DNA from: Parietichytrium sp. I65-24A
Lineage: Eukaryota > Sar > Bigyra > Thraustochytrida > Thraustochytriidae
Length of the DNA: 64,000 nt
Direction: 5' to 3'
NCBI GenBank assembly: GCA_012862575.1
Contig: BLSF01000029.1
Coordinates: forward strand, 62,001-126,000
Shown here: piece after piece, positions 38,629 through 48,431 of the stretch
How the letters are laid out: each line of letters starts with the position of its first letter
Numbering within the stretch: position 1 is the stretch's first letter
Position numbers and translations under genes: made by a program
The notes under the pieces: generated by a model
Databases searched by the model: none
Seen by the model: the letters and a program-made list of their open reading frames with translations, nothing else
Told to the model about the DNA's origin: nothing

Positions 38629-41238
38629 ATGGCGACGAAGGCAAAGATGGCAGACGGTGACAGGACAAGCCTGAGCAGGCGGATGAGCAGCGGCATTGCA
38701 AAACGATTCAGCACCGTGCGCAACAGTGCCAAGAGGGCCAGCATGAGGATTATGGGACTCGAAAACAAGTCTCTGTCGGATGGCCCGGAAGACAACAAGG
38801 TCGTGCGGTACAGCGGCGTCTCGGTGCGGTTTCTCAAGGAGCTCAAGGAGAAACTGCTAAGCGAGATGTTGGTCAAGGATGTGGAGCTCTTGGTCGCCAC
38901 AGAATCCTTCAAGGTCAAAACTATCAAGGGCGATATTAAGGAGGTTCCGGAGGGATGCTCTGTGCGTGTCAAGCGGAAACTCGGCAACGGCAACCTCACC
39001 TGTCGAGCAGCATACGTCGGTGTATTCACAGCATCAAACGACGCACCTCTCGCCCCAAAACCACGTTCCGAGTGGACCATCGAGGACGTGTGCGAATTCG
39101 TCGTCCTAGAAGAGACGCGCGACGAAAAGCTATTCTACCTGGATATCATGGAACAGGCGGATGTTGGCAAGCGGTTCCAAGGCGCCTTTCTGAGCCAGGC
39201 GCGCAAGAGTTGCTTTCCAGAGCTGGTGGACTCGTTGCTAAAGTACTACGAAGGCAAGGACCTCGCCAAGCAGTTCGTGTGGTTTGACGTGTTCTGTGCG
39301 AATCAGCCACTACTAACCACCCGCGACGAAGGGCTCGCCGAAGGAGTGCAGGCAATGCGCGACAATTTGCTGTCGTCCGGGCTCCACGCGGCCATCGCCC
39401 AGTTCGACGACCGGCTCATCTACTTCAACTCTTGGCTTGACCCGTTCCCCGTGCAGCGCGCATGGTGTGTGTGGGAGATATTCGGTTGCGTCAAAAGTGA
39501 CAAGTCGCTGGATATTTTGTACAAGCCTGGAGAGGAGCAAGTGTTTGAAACGACTCTCATGGCAGATCAGGAAAAGCTGGTTGAAAAAGTCATGGACATG
39601 CGACTGGAGAACGCAACTTGCTTCACACCCGAGGATAAGGTTAATATCGACGAGGCCGTTGCTGAGGAGATTGGGTATCACGCGCTCAACGTCAAGATCA
39701 ATCACTTGGTGCTCAAGTGGATGCGCATTTTCATAGACAGAATCATCGCGCAAAGACGGAAGATGGACGGAAAGAGCTTGAAATTTTCGTCGCTCCTTTA
39801 CAACGTTGGAACCTTTCTTAGCACACACTTGAGCGAATACGACGCGGCGCTCAAGCAATACGAAGAAGCGCTGCGCATCGAAGAGAAGGCATACGGCGGA
39901 CGGGACCATCCTGAAGTGGCATCGACGCTTCACGAAATCGCAAGCGTGCTGCAGAACAAGGGCGAATATGACGCGGCGCTCAAGCAGTACGAAGAGGCGC
40001 TGCGCATTAAAGAGAAGGCGTACGGCGGACGGGACCATCCTAATGTGGCATCGACACTCCACGAAATCGCAAGCGTGCTGCAGAACAAGGGCGAATACGA
40101 CGCAGCGCTCAAGCAATACGAAGAGGTGCTGCGCATCTATGAGAAGGCGTACGGCGGACGGGACCATCCGAGTGTGGCATCGACACTTCACCATATCGCA
40201 AGAGTGCTACAGGCGAAAGGCGAATACGATGCGGCGCTCAAGCAGTACGAAGAGGTGCTGCGCATCGAAGAGAAGGCGTACGGCGGACAGGACCATCCTG
40301 AAGTGGCAGTAACACTTTATGCAATCGCAAGCGTGCTGCAGGCCAAAGGCGAATACGACGCGGCACTCAAGCAGTACAAAGTGGTGCTGCGCATCGAAGA
40401 GAAGGCGTACGGCGTACGGGACCATCCGAATGTGGCATCGACACTTCACGAAATTGCAAATGTGCTGCATAACAAAGGCGAATACGACGCGGCGCTCAAG
40501 CAGTACGAAGAGGTGCTAGCCATCTATGAGAAGGCGTACGGCGGACGGGACCACCCGAATGTGGCATCGACACTTCACCAAATCTCGAGGGTGCTGCAGG
40601 ACAAAGGTGAATACGACGCGGCGCTCAAGCAGTACAAAGTGGTGCTGCGCATCCAAGAGAAGGCGTACGGCGGACGGGACCATCCGAACGTGGCATCGAC
40701 ACTTTACGCAATCGCAAGCGTGCTGCAATTCAAAAGCGAATACGACGCGGCGCTCAAGCAGTACGAAGAGGTGCTGCGCATCGAAGAGAAGGCGTACGGC
40801 GGACGGGACCATCCGAATGTGGCAGCAACACTTGTGTCGCTGGCAGAGTGCTACAATGGGCAAGGATTGCCAAAAAAAGCGACAGATCAGCTTGACATCG
40901 CGGAGCGCATCCTCAATAAGAAGCAAGACGGTGGTGAGTATAGATCGCGTCTGTTAGTTGCAAAAGGGGTCGCGATGCGGCTGCTTGGCGAGTTGGGCAG
41001 TGCTAAAATTACTATCGAGGAAGCCCTGAAAATACGCAGCAATCTCGGACAGCCCGACGCACATGTTCGAGTTCAGGCCGCTCATCTGGAGCTTGGTAAG
41101 GTTCTCATCGTGCTTGGTCCAGAGCAACAACGGCGAGAAGGCAGACAAATGCTAACCTCTCTCTTGGCCCTGCGACGCGAGATGTATGGCGAGGACCATG
41201 TCCGTACGCGAGAAGTGGCGGAGGCTCTCTCGGGTTGA
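38629..41238 (+). CDS. TPR receptor-like protein, tandem copy 2 (intact, 869 aa)
   Basis: The only gap-free member. The N-terminal about 50 residues are basic and variable (MATKAKMADGD start). Residues 55-300 are nearly identical to the other copies and include FVWFDVFCANQ (about 215-225) and QRAWCVWEIF (about 276-285), a layout typical of HET/TIR-like putative effector domains. A linker at about 300-400 with FETTLMADQEKLVEKVMDM is seen only here because of gaps elsewhere. Eight kinesin-light-chain-type TPRs of exactly 43 residues (129 nt) follow at about 402-748, consensus YDAALKQYEEVLRI, EKAYGGRDHP, VASTLHEIASVL. The C-terminal 120 residues form a degenerate TPR cap ending REVAEALSG. No NB-ARC, transmembrane or signal sequence is seen. 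Repeat-binding recognition plus effector output is inferred from architecture. Confidence 0.85.
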   Translation: MATKAKMADGDRTSLSRRMSSGIAKRFSTVRNSAKRASMRIMGLENKSLSDGPEDNKVVRYSGVSVRFLKELKEKLLSEMLVKDVELLVATESFKVKTIKGDIKEVPEGCSVRVKRKLGNGNLTCRAAYVGVFTASNDAPLAPKPRSEWTIEDVCEFVVLEETRDEKLFYLDIMEQADVGKRFQGAFLSQARKSCFPELVDSLLKYYEGKDLAKQFVWFDVFCANQPLLTTRDEGLAEGVQAMRDNLLSSGLHAAIAQFDDRLIYFNSWLDPFPVQRAWCVWEIFGCVKSDKSLDILYKPGEEQVFETTLMADQEKLVEKVMDMRLENATCFTPEDKVNIDEAVAEEIGYHALNVKINHLVLKWMRIFIDRIIAQRRKMDGKSLKFSSLLYNVGTFLSTHLSEYDAALKQYEEALRIEEKAYGGRDHPEVASTLHEIASVLQNKGEYDAALKQYEEALRIKEKAYGGRDHPNVASTLHEIASVLQNKGEYDAALKQYEEVLRIYEKAYGGRDHPSVASTLHHIARVLQAKGEYDAALKQYEEVLRIEEKAYGGQDHPEVAVTLYAIASVLQAKGEYDAALKQYKVVLRIEEKAYGVRDHPNVASTLHEIANVLHNKGEYDAALKQYEEVLAIYEKAYGGRDHPNVASTLHQISRVLQDKGEYDAALKQYKVVLRIQEKAYGGRDHPNVASTLYAIASVLQFKSEYDAALKQYEEVLRIEEKAYGGRDHPNVAATLVSLAECYNGQGLPKKATDQLDIAERILNKKQDGGEYRSRLLVAKGVAMRLLGELGSAKITIEEALKIRSNLGQPDAHVRVQAAHLELGKVLIVLGPEQQRREGRQMLTSLLALRREMYGEDHVRTREVAEALSG
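39834..40866 (+). repeat. eight 129-bp coding repeats (TPR array of copy 2)
   Basis: The period is exactly 129 nt, measured between successive GGCGAATA positions (39961, 40090, 40219). Units differ mainly at a few codons: the residue before EKAYGG, the residue after DHP, and the helix-B positions before VL. Confidence 0.95.
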
Positions 41239-41263
41239 AACGCGTAGCTTTCGCGCAGCTTTT

Positions 41264-41405
41264 GACGCCGCGAAACTATTTCACGCAAGAGATTTCCCTC
41301 CGCGGTGCCCCAACGCCCTCTGCGCCCAGTCTCGAGGAGCCCACTCTCAGGATACTCCTTAATTCCTCCCTACTCCGCGTACTCCGGAATAACTCGCGCT
41401 ATACT
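41264..41405. repeat. 3'-flank repeat of the TPR cluster (copy A, second)
   Basis: Matches 34233-34370 over its full length with scattered substitutions. Confidence 0.85.
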
Positions 41406-41465
41406 CATCCGATAGCACCTGTTACATCTATCTACCATTTTCCTTAAGACTCCAACAAAATGCGC

Positions 41466-41710
41466 GTCGGGAAAAAGGCTAGGAGGATGAGTCTGTGTAA
41501 GATTTTAAGGAAAAGGTGGGTCGATGTGGGAGCATATGAGGAGCGCGGACTGAGGGTAAAGTCAAGCTTAAATTAACAGTAAATACAATGGCTCCGCATG
41601 TCGGCTGCGCCACTTGTGCTTGTTTGAATGAAGGGCTCGTAGATCAGTCTCTCTTATAAGTTATAGACAAATTCAGTTCTTAGTAGGAAATGCTTTTGGA
41701 TCGATCATTG
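41466..41710. repeat. TPR-cluster upstream repeat (copy 3 of 3, interrupted)
   Basis: The same element as 34403-34526. After GCGCGGACTGAGGGTA it is interrupted by about 115 bp of unrelated sequence (about 41559-41672) before resuming with TAGTAGGAAATGCTTTTGGAT. Confidence 0.75.
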
Positions 41711-42097
41711 ATGATTATTGATAATTATTAGGTCATCCATACGTGGTTGCGTACAGTACACTATGTGTTCACCACGTACATACCCACCCCACCTTCCGAT
41801 AAGCTTAGGGTTAGTTTCCGGTGCACTTTGTGGCTTCAAGTTCATTTAAACTGGTACATACCGGGTAAGTTGAGGTGAGCTTACTAGAAGCGGGTAGACA
41901 TGTACTCAAGTACGGCACTGACTGTGAGTACACATTGTAGTAAGTATAACATAAGCACTGGGCTTGCGAATGGCTAGCATTCCGTAGACGTCAAACTTTG
42001 AATCTGTATAATCTGCACGATCACAATGATCAGCTACTCCTTGTTCGTCCACGACAACTCTCTCTCTCTATCTCTTTGACGTGCAAACCAAAAGCGA

Positions 42098-45060
42098 ATG
42101 AGTGAGAGAAACCAACGAAACACGCCAAACAAATCAACAAAGACAAAGATGGCAGACGGTGACAAGTCAAGCCTGAGCAGGCGGATGAGCAGCGGCATTG
42201 CGAAACGCCTCAGCGGCGCACGCAATAGTGTCAAGAGGGTCAGCATGAAGATTATTGGAGTCCGGAATAAGTCTCCAAAGAATGGCCCGGAGGATAACAA
42301 GGTCGTGCGGTACAGCGGCGTCTCGGTGCGGTTTCTCAAGGAGCTCAAGGAGCAGCTGCTAAACGAGGTGTTGGTGAAGGATGTTGAGCTCTTGGTCGCC
42401 ACAGAATCCTTCATGGTCAAAACTATCAAGGGCGATATTAAGGAGGTTCCGGAGGGATGCTCTGTGCGTGTCAAGCGGAAACTCGGCAACGGCAACCTCA
42501 CCTGTCGAGCAGCATACATCGGTGTATTCACAGCACCAAAGGGCGCACCTCTCGCGCCAAAACCACGGGCCCATTGGACCATCGAGGATGTGTGTGAATA
42601 CGTCGTCCTGGAAGACACGCGCGACGAAAAGCTGTTCTACCTGGATATCATGGAACAGGCGGATGTTGGCAAGCGGTTCCAAGGCGCCTTCCTGAGCCAG
42701 GCGCGCAAGAGTTGCTTTCAAGAGCTGGTGGACTCGTTGCTAAAGTACTACGAAGGCAAGGACCTCGCCAAGCAGTTTGTGTGGTTTGACGTGTTCTGTG
42801 CGAATCAGCCACTACTAACCACCCGCGACGAAGGGCTCGCCGAAGGAGTGCAGGCAATGCGCGACAATTTGCTGTCGTCCGGGCTCCACGCGGCCATCGC
42901 CCAGTTCGACGACCGGCTCATCTACTTCAACTCTTGGCTTGACCCGTTCCCCGTGCAGCGCGCATGGTGTGTGTGGGAGATATTCGGTTGCGTCAAAAGT
43001 GACAAGTCGCTGGACATTTTGTACAAGCCTGGAGAGGANNNNNNNNNNNNNNNNNNNNNNNNNNNNNNNNNNNNNNNNNNNNNNNNNNNNNNNNNNNNNN
43101 NNNNNNNNNNNNNNNNNNNNNNNNNNNNNNNNNNNNNNNNNNNNNNNNNNNNNNNNNNNNNNNNNNNNNNNNNNNNNNNNNNNNNNNNNNNNNNNNNNNN
43201 NNNNNNNNNNNNNNNNNNNNNNNNNNNNNNNNNNNNNNNNNNNNNNNNNNNNNNNNNNNNNNNNNNNNNNNNNNNNNNNNNNNNNNNNNNNNNNNNNNNN
43301 NNNNNNNNNNNNNNNNNNNNNNNNNNNNNNNNNNNNNNNNNNNNNNNNNNNNNNNNNNNNNNNNNNNNNNNNNNNNNNNNNNNNNNNNNNNNNNNNNNNN
43401 NNNNNNNNNNNNNNNNNNNNNNNNNNNNNNNNNNNNNNNNNNNNNNNNNNNNNNNNNNNNNNNNNNNNNNNNNNNNNNNNNNNNNNNNNNNNNNNNNNNN
43501 NNNNNNNNNNNNNNNNNNNNNNNNNNNNNNNNNNNNNNNNNNNNNNNNNNNNNNNNNNNNNNNNNNNNNNNNNNNNNNNNNNNNNNNNNNNNNNNNNNNN
43601 NNNNNNNNNNNNNNNNNNNNNNNNNNNNNNNNNNNNNNNNNNNNNNNNNNNNNNNNNNNNNNNNNNNNNNNNNNNNNNNNNNNNNNNNNNNNNNNNNNNN
43701 NNNNNNNNNNNNNNNNNNNNNNNNNNNNNNNNNNNNNNNNNNNNNNNNNNNNNNNNNNNNNNNNNNNNNNNNNNNNNNNNNNNNNNNNNNNNNNNNNGCG
43801 CTCAAGCAGTACGAAGAGGTGCTGCGCATCAAAGAGAAGGCATACGGCGGACGGGACCATCCGAGTGTGGCAGCGACACTTCACGAAATCGCAAGCGTGC
43901 TGCTGGACAAAGGCGCAAACGACGCGGCGCTCAAGCAGTACGAAGAGGTGCTGGCCATCGAAGAGAAGGCGTACGGCGGACGGGACCATCCGAATGTGGC
44001 AACGACACTTCACCAAATCGCAAGCGTGCTGTACGCCAAAGGCGAATATGATGCGGCGCTCAAGCAGTATGAAGAGGCGCTGCGCATCAAAGAGAAGGCA
44101 TACGGCGGACGGGACCATCCTGAAGTGGCAGTAACACTTTACGCAATCGCAAGCGTGCTGCAAACCAAAGGCGAATATGATACGGCGCTCAAGCACTACG
44201 AAGAGGTGCTGCGCATCAATGAGAAGGCGTACGGCGGACGGGACCATCCCGACGTGGCATCAACACTTCACCAAATCGCAAGCGTGCTGCTGGACAAAGG
44301 CGAATACGATGCGGCGCTCAAACAGTACGAAGAGGTGCTGGCCATCGATGAGAAGGCGTACGGCGGACGGTACCATCCGAATGTGGCAGCGACACTTCAC
44401 CATATCGCAAGCGTGCTGCAGATTAAAGGCGAATATGATGCAGCGCTCAAGCAGTATGAAGAGGTGCTGCGCATCAAAGAGAAGGCATACGGCGGACGGG
44501 ACCATCCTGAATTGGCAGTAACACTTTACGCAATCGCAACCGTGCTGCAAACCAAAGGCGAATATGATATGGCGCTCCAACAGTATGAAGAGGTGTTGCG
44601 CATCCAAGAGAAGGCGTACGGCGGACGGGACCATCTGAGTGTGGCAGCAGTACTTGTGTCGCTGGCGGAGTGCTACAATGAGCAAGGATTGCCTATAAAA
44701 GCGACAGGTCAGCTTGACATCGCAGAGCGCATCCTCAATAGAAAGCAAGACGGTGGTGAATATAGATCGCGTCTGTTGGTTGCAAAAGGGGTCGCGATGC
44801 GGCTGCTTGGCGAGTTGGGCAGTGCTAAAATTACCATCGAGGAAGGCTTGAAAATACGCAGCGATCTCGGACAGATTGACGCACATGTCCGAGTTCAAGC
44901 CGCTCATCTGGAGCTCGGTAAGGTTCTCATCTTGCTCGGTCCAGAGCGACAACGGCAAGATGGCAGACGATTGCTAAAGTCTCTCTTGGCCCTGCGACGC
45001 GAGATGTATGGCGAGGACCATGTCCGTACGCGAGAAGTGGCGGAGGCTCTCTCGGGTTGA
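42098..45060 (+). CDS. TPR receptor-like protein, tandem copy 3 (interrupted by an assembly gap)
   Basis: The N-terminal part (42098-43038) matches copies 1 and 2, with FVWFDVFCANQ and QRAWCVWEIF. The C-terminal part (43798-45060) contains one partial and six full 43-residue TPRs and the common tail ending EALSG. A run of 759 N separates them. The two parts are not in the same frame across the N run, so the gap length is an estimate and not evidence of a broken gene. The start is uncertain. The ATG used by copies 1 and 2 (MATK) is lost; an ATG at 42098 or the internal MADGD at 42149 could serve. Several TPRs differ from copy 2 at the same variable positions. Function is inferred as for copy 2. 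Confidence 0.75.
43039..43797. other. assembly gap (759 N)
   Basis: The gap begins after GGAGAGGA in the N-terminal module and ends inside a TPR unit, at GCGCTCAAGCAGTACGAAG. Confidence 0.99.
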
Positions 45061-45455
45061 AAGACGTAGCCTTCGCGCAGCTTTTAAGATGCATAGGAGA
45101 AAGAGAGAGAAAGATGAGGAGAGTGAAAGAGAGAAATCCCGGTCCTGCAGGAGCGACGATAATGAGCAGTGTAAACCGGGCTACTTAGTTTTCAGCACAG
45201 ATTAGAGATCCCGCAGTCCCATGAAAGCACGTTTATACCCTTCGTCAAGCGCTTCCCCATCGGCTTTCTTTCCTGTTTCTCTTCCTTGCCAAGCTTTTGG
45301 TGGCGGCTTTGCCTAGCGACATGAGAAATAAAAAGAAACACCCGGACTTGAAGTGATCTTCTTTTGTCATCGATGGTGAACACAGAAGCCGTGGGCAAGC
45401 GAGGAAGCAAGAGCGAGCAAGAGAGCACGGGTGTAGGGTAGGATGTCCGCGTCCA
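45061..45455. other. 3' flank of TPR copy 3
   Basis: Includes the 3'-flank repeat at 45134-45305. The unique sequence after about 45310 marks the right border of the duplicated island. Confidence 0.75.
45134..45305. repeat. 3'-flank repeat of the TPR cluster (copy B, second)
   Basis: Nearly identical to 37575-37740, including the CCTTCGTCAAGCGCTTCCCC block. Confidence 0.9.
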
Positions 45456-45839
45456 ATGCGCGTTTCCTTTCCGCCGATCGCGTCCGCACGTCCAGCAACG
45501 GCTGAGCTGGCTAGGACTGCCGGGATCATTGCATACACACCGGAAGCACAGGCGATGATTATGGAGGTCCTCGAGCGCCGCTTCGAGACGGGCATCGGAA
45601 GCGACGTTTTCGCAACGCCATATATGGTGTCTACGACGATCTCACCCTGGCAGTCTTTTATGCGATTGACTTCTCTGACGTTAACAACTTGCACACTAAG
45701 GCCGAGACCGACTCGTGTGAGAACGGTGAGAAAGATCGATCCAGAATTGCCCGGCCTAGTGCAGATGATGGAGAACTTTCGTGAGGAGGAGTGGCCAAGG
45801 TATGGAGTGGCCGAGGAGTGCACTCCAGTCCGCACATGA
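45456..45839 (+). CDS. possible small hypothetical protein
   Basis: A 127-codon ATG frame between the TPR island and the DUF707 gene. It contains IIAYTPEAQAMIMEVLERRF and VRKIDPELPGLVQMMENFREEEW, which look amphipathic and non-random. I do not recognise a family. A second ATG frame starts 13 bp upstream, and a 196-codon minus-strand frame overlaps it, so coding status is uncertain. Additional exons are possible. Confidence 0.3.
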   Translation: MRVSFPPIASARPATAELARTAGIIAYTPEAQAMIMEVLERRFETGIGSDVFATPYMVSTTISPWQSFMRLTSLTLTTCTLRPRPTRVRTVRKIDPELPGLVQMMENFREEEWPRYGVAEECTPVRT

Positions 45840-45971
45840 CACTCTTTCGCAACAAGACCAGGGGTGGCGCACCATGTACCGCCCCGTGAGCACCAGCGAC
45901 AAAGGCAAGGCCATCAACGTGAATCAAGATCTGGTAGAGCGCGAATTGGTAAGAAGTCAAAGAGATACAGT

Positions 45972-47072
45972 TTATTCGTTGCTTGCAGTTTCCGTTGCCT
46001 GCACATCTTTTGTTGGAGAGATGGAAGCCGCTTTCTCTACAGTTTTAGGTGGCTCGTTGACTTCCGGTTTTGCCTGCTCGAATGCATTTCCTTTCAGAGG
46101 AACGTCCTCGAAGCGGCGCTTGCGATACTGGCGGCACCTAAATCTCCTCATCAGGTCGTAGCATTCGCGTTGTGGATCAATCTTGTACTGTCGATAAAAA
46201 GAGTTGTCAGATGAGAACGCATTCTGCGGCCTAGTGTGTAATACCGGCGTGGCATCTATCACTGCAATTCTTTGGAAATTGATCATTGTTGGCCAGAGCA
46301 TGTCCAATCCCCAGCCAGACTTGCAATCATCCGTATCCATCGTGGAGAAAACATCTTCCAGTACGTCCACGCGAAGGAAGGGGCACATGATTTCCACAAA
46401 GTTGGTATAGTGGAGCAGGGCATGGTCTCTGCGCAAGAGTAGGTCGCGATATTGTGGCTGAATGTTCTTGTCATAGAGGGCTGGCTGTCCAAGCAAAACT
46501 CGATACTTTGACGCAATCTGAAACATTTTCGGGATCAGGTCAGGGTCCATTTTCAAGTCGTCATCTGGCAGCCAGATGTATTCGTAAGCTTTCCATGCTT
46601 TGCCTAGCTGCCGCAGCGCGTGTCTCACTAATTGCCACTTGGGCCCCTTCTTTTCAAAAAAGAACTTTGCTTGGCTCTTAAATCGCGCAGCAACATCCTC
46701 GTTGGCCCCGTAATATACAATGCACATGTCGTACTCTTCTCTTCCGTGCCATTTATACTCCTCATCGTCATGCAGCGACTTGTCCCCTGCAGGGATGATC
46801 ACGAGCACCTTTCCAGCGACATCTTCTAGCCTGCTGGCCGGCCACTCATTCCGCCATGATGTCTCCCGCCGCTTTCCGCGATAGTCTTCATCCTGCCAAC
46901 TCCTGCCTCGTTTTCCATTGCCATGACCAAACTGCGACGACCTCCGATCGTCTTCCCGTCTCCCATGTGAAGAGTTCCTGTGCCCATTGCTCGTCTGGCC
47001 ACGCCTTCGGCTATTGCTTTGTCCATTACCGCCGTTCTTGTGCTCCTGCAGCAACTTGTCAAAGTCGTCCAT
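45972..47072 (-). CDS. DUF707 family protein (putative glycosyltransferase-like)
   Basis: A 366-aa protein from ATG 47072. The N-terminal 80 residues are basic, Gly/Ser/Arg-rich and disordered. The DUF707 core starts near residue 86: KVLVIIPAGDKS, DMCIVYYGAN, then KGPKWQLVRHAL and YIWLPDDDLKMDP. The DDD acidic motif in this context resembles a glycosyltransferase DxD metal site. It continues with CKSGWGLDMLWP and the family's conserved end with VLHTRP. DUF707 is found in plants, algae and some bacteria and remains biochemically uncharacterised; the glycosyltransferase role is inferred from the GWGLD and DDD features. No signal peptide or TM is seen, unlike many Golgi glycosyltransferases. Confidence 0.85.
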   Translation of the reverse strand: MDDFDKLLQEHKNGGNGQSNSRRRGQTSNGHRNSSHGRREDDRRSSQFGHGNGKRGRSWQDEDYRGKRRETSWRNEWPASRLEDVAGKVLVIIPAGDKSLHDDEEYKWHGREEYDMCIVYYGANEDVAARFKSQAKFFFEKKGPKWQLVRHALRQLGKAWKAYEYIWLPDDDLKMDPDLIPKMFQIASKYRVLLGQPALYDKNIQPQYRDLLLRRDHALLHYTNFVEIMCPFLRVDVLEDVFSTMDTDDCKSGWGLDMLWPTMINFQRIAVIDATPVLHTRPQNAFSSDNSFYRQYKIDPQRECYDLMRRFRCRQYRKRRFEDVPLKGNAFEQAKPEVNEPPKTVEKAASISPTKDVQATETASNE

Positions 47073-48431
47073 CCTCTTCCTTTTATTATAACTATCCTTC
47101 GCGACAGCAAACAGTCAACCAACAAACTCAGTGAAACCAAAGAGAGCGAGCCTTCTTTGCGGCGCGAGCTGCAGAGCGTGGATAGAGTAAGTACTATGTG
47201 GTTGTAGTGTGTCTGCGAGGACTCTCCTTTGTGCGCGTGCTGCAATGAATGAAACGAATGAAACTAATGAAACTGTGAAACTGTTTTGATGGATTGATTG
47301 ATTGATTGATTTGAGTGATTGATTGATTGATGTGAAAGTAAGTTGCATTGATTGATTGATGGATGTAGCATTGCATACTATTTTTATACATCTTCATCAT
47401 CTTTATACTAATACAAGTAAATAAAACCCAGTGGGAATCGTTTTCACGTATTCAACGGGACCGCTCGCGTCACTGCTGCCACGGTTTCACGTCACGTTGG
47501 CGTCGTTGTGACGCAAACGGCTCTAAGAGCTACCTGAATTGCGTCACGTGTACGTCGCTGTGACGAGATTCGAGATACACACGTGGATAGTCTGACTCTT
47601 AATGGCTCGCGTATTGCGCAAGTAAGAGTGCAAATTTGCATTTTTTCTTCGTTCCAAAATTTCGAGTTTCAACAAAGCGAGTACTGGCGGTTCTGTGTCC
47701 GCAGTGTTCGGTTTAATTCGCGCTATATGTTGCCTAGAGTACTTTACGGGTGGGCTTAAAGCACGCGTGCGGGGCATTTTTTCATGCGGCGTCGCGGGTC
47801 GACGCGACGCAGTGGGAGCAGTGCGGGAAGGTGGTTGCGGAGAAAGGGCGACCGAGGCGGGTCTGGTCCGGCGGGCAAGGGAGAGGCGGGAGAAAGGTGC
47901 CCGCGAGCGGGGTGCGCCCGTGCGCGCGAGTCCCCGGCGTGTGGTGCTACGTGAAATTACTAGCCTAGTTGTACTCGCGGACGGGGATACATACATTTGT
48001 GTGTGCAAACGCGCTCTGAGAGTTGATAGTTGGGGTCGTTGATTCCCCGTTGGCCATACTGTGCTATACATTTGCCACACATTTGCCATACATTTGCCAC
48101 ACATTCCGTGACATCCGTTGGGCTTTGATGGGATTGGCAGGTTTGCGGTTTGTGTACTTTTCGGAATCGAGTTGCTTTGGAGCGGCAGAAGCGAATTGAA
48201 ATTGAAATTGAAATCAAAATCGAAATCGTGAGAGCGGCTTTCTAACGTGGATTTCCGAAGAGGACTTGTTCCAAGCCGCCTGTGTTTTAGCTTTGAATTG
48301 TTGGAGAAGTGTACAGGTCTGAGCATAGTGCTGTGGTGTCTTGGACGGGCGATTGGTGACTGGCACACTGCGACACTAGAAAACGTGGCCCGGTGTGGGC
48401 CGTTGTGCCAAGCTGCTGGCTTTTAATTCGA
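47073..48431. other. divergent promoter region with simple repeats
   Basis: A GATT tract lies at 47287-47362. A very GC-rich stretch (about 47750-47960) and four copies of a CATTTGCCACA-like unit (48067-48107) follow. Long frames on both strands through the GC-rich part are compositional. No gene is supported. Confidence 0.55.
47287..47362. repeat. GATT microsatellite
   Basis: Two blocks of (GATT)n separated by about 15 bp, 215 bp upstream of the DUF707 start. Confidence 0.9.

Larger units (their letters stand above)
41239..42097. other. intergenic spacer between TPR copies 2 and 3
   Basis: Holds the 34233-type 3' flank (41264-41405) and the third upstream repeat (41466-41710, with an insertion). 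An AT-rich stretch and the conserved pyrimidine-rich leader follow. No gene is seen. Confidence 0.7.

Noticed and set aside
42922-44247. Frames apparently running through the N gap
   Set aside because: Ns contain no stop codons, so continuity across 43039-43797 is meaningless.
39313-44958. Long minus-strand frames rich in LFVLLERRVVFA-like repeats in the TPR genes
   Set aside because: These are antisense shadows of the 129-nt TPR repeats; periodicity alone keeps them open.
47544-48368. 274-codon minus-strand frame and 115-codon plus-strand frame in GC-rich DNA
   Set aside because: Compositional open frames with Arg/Pro/Ser bias, opposite-strand overlap and no motif.
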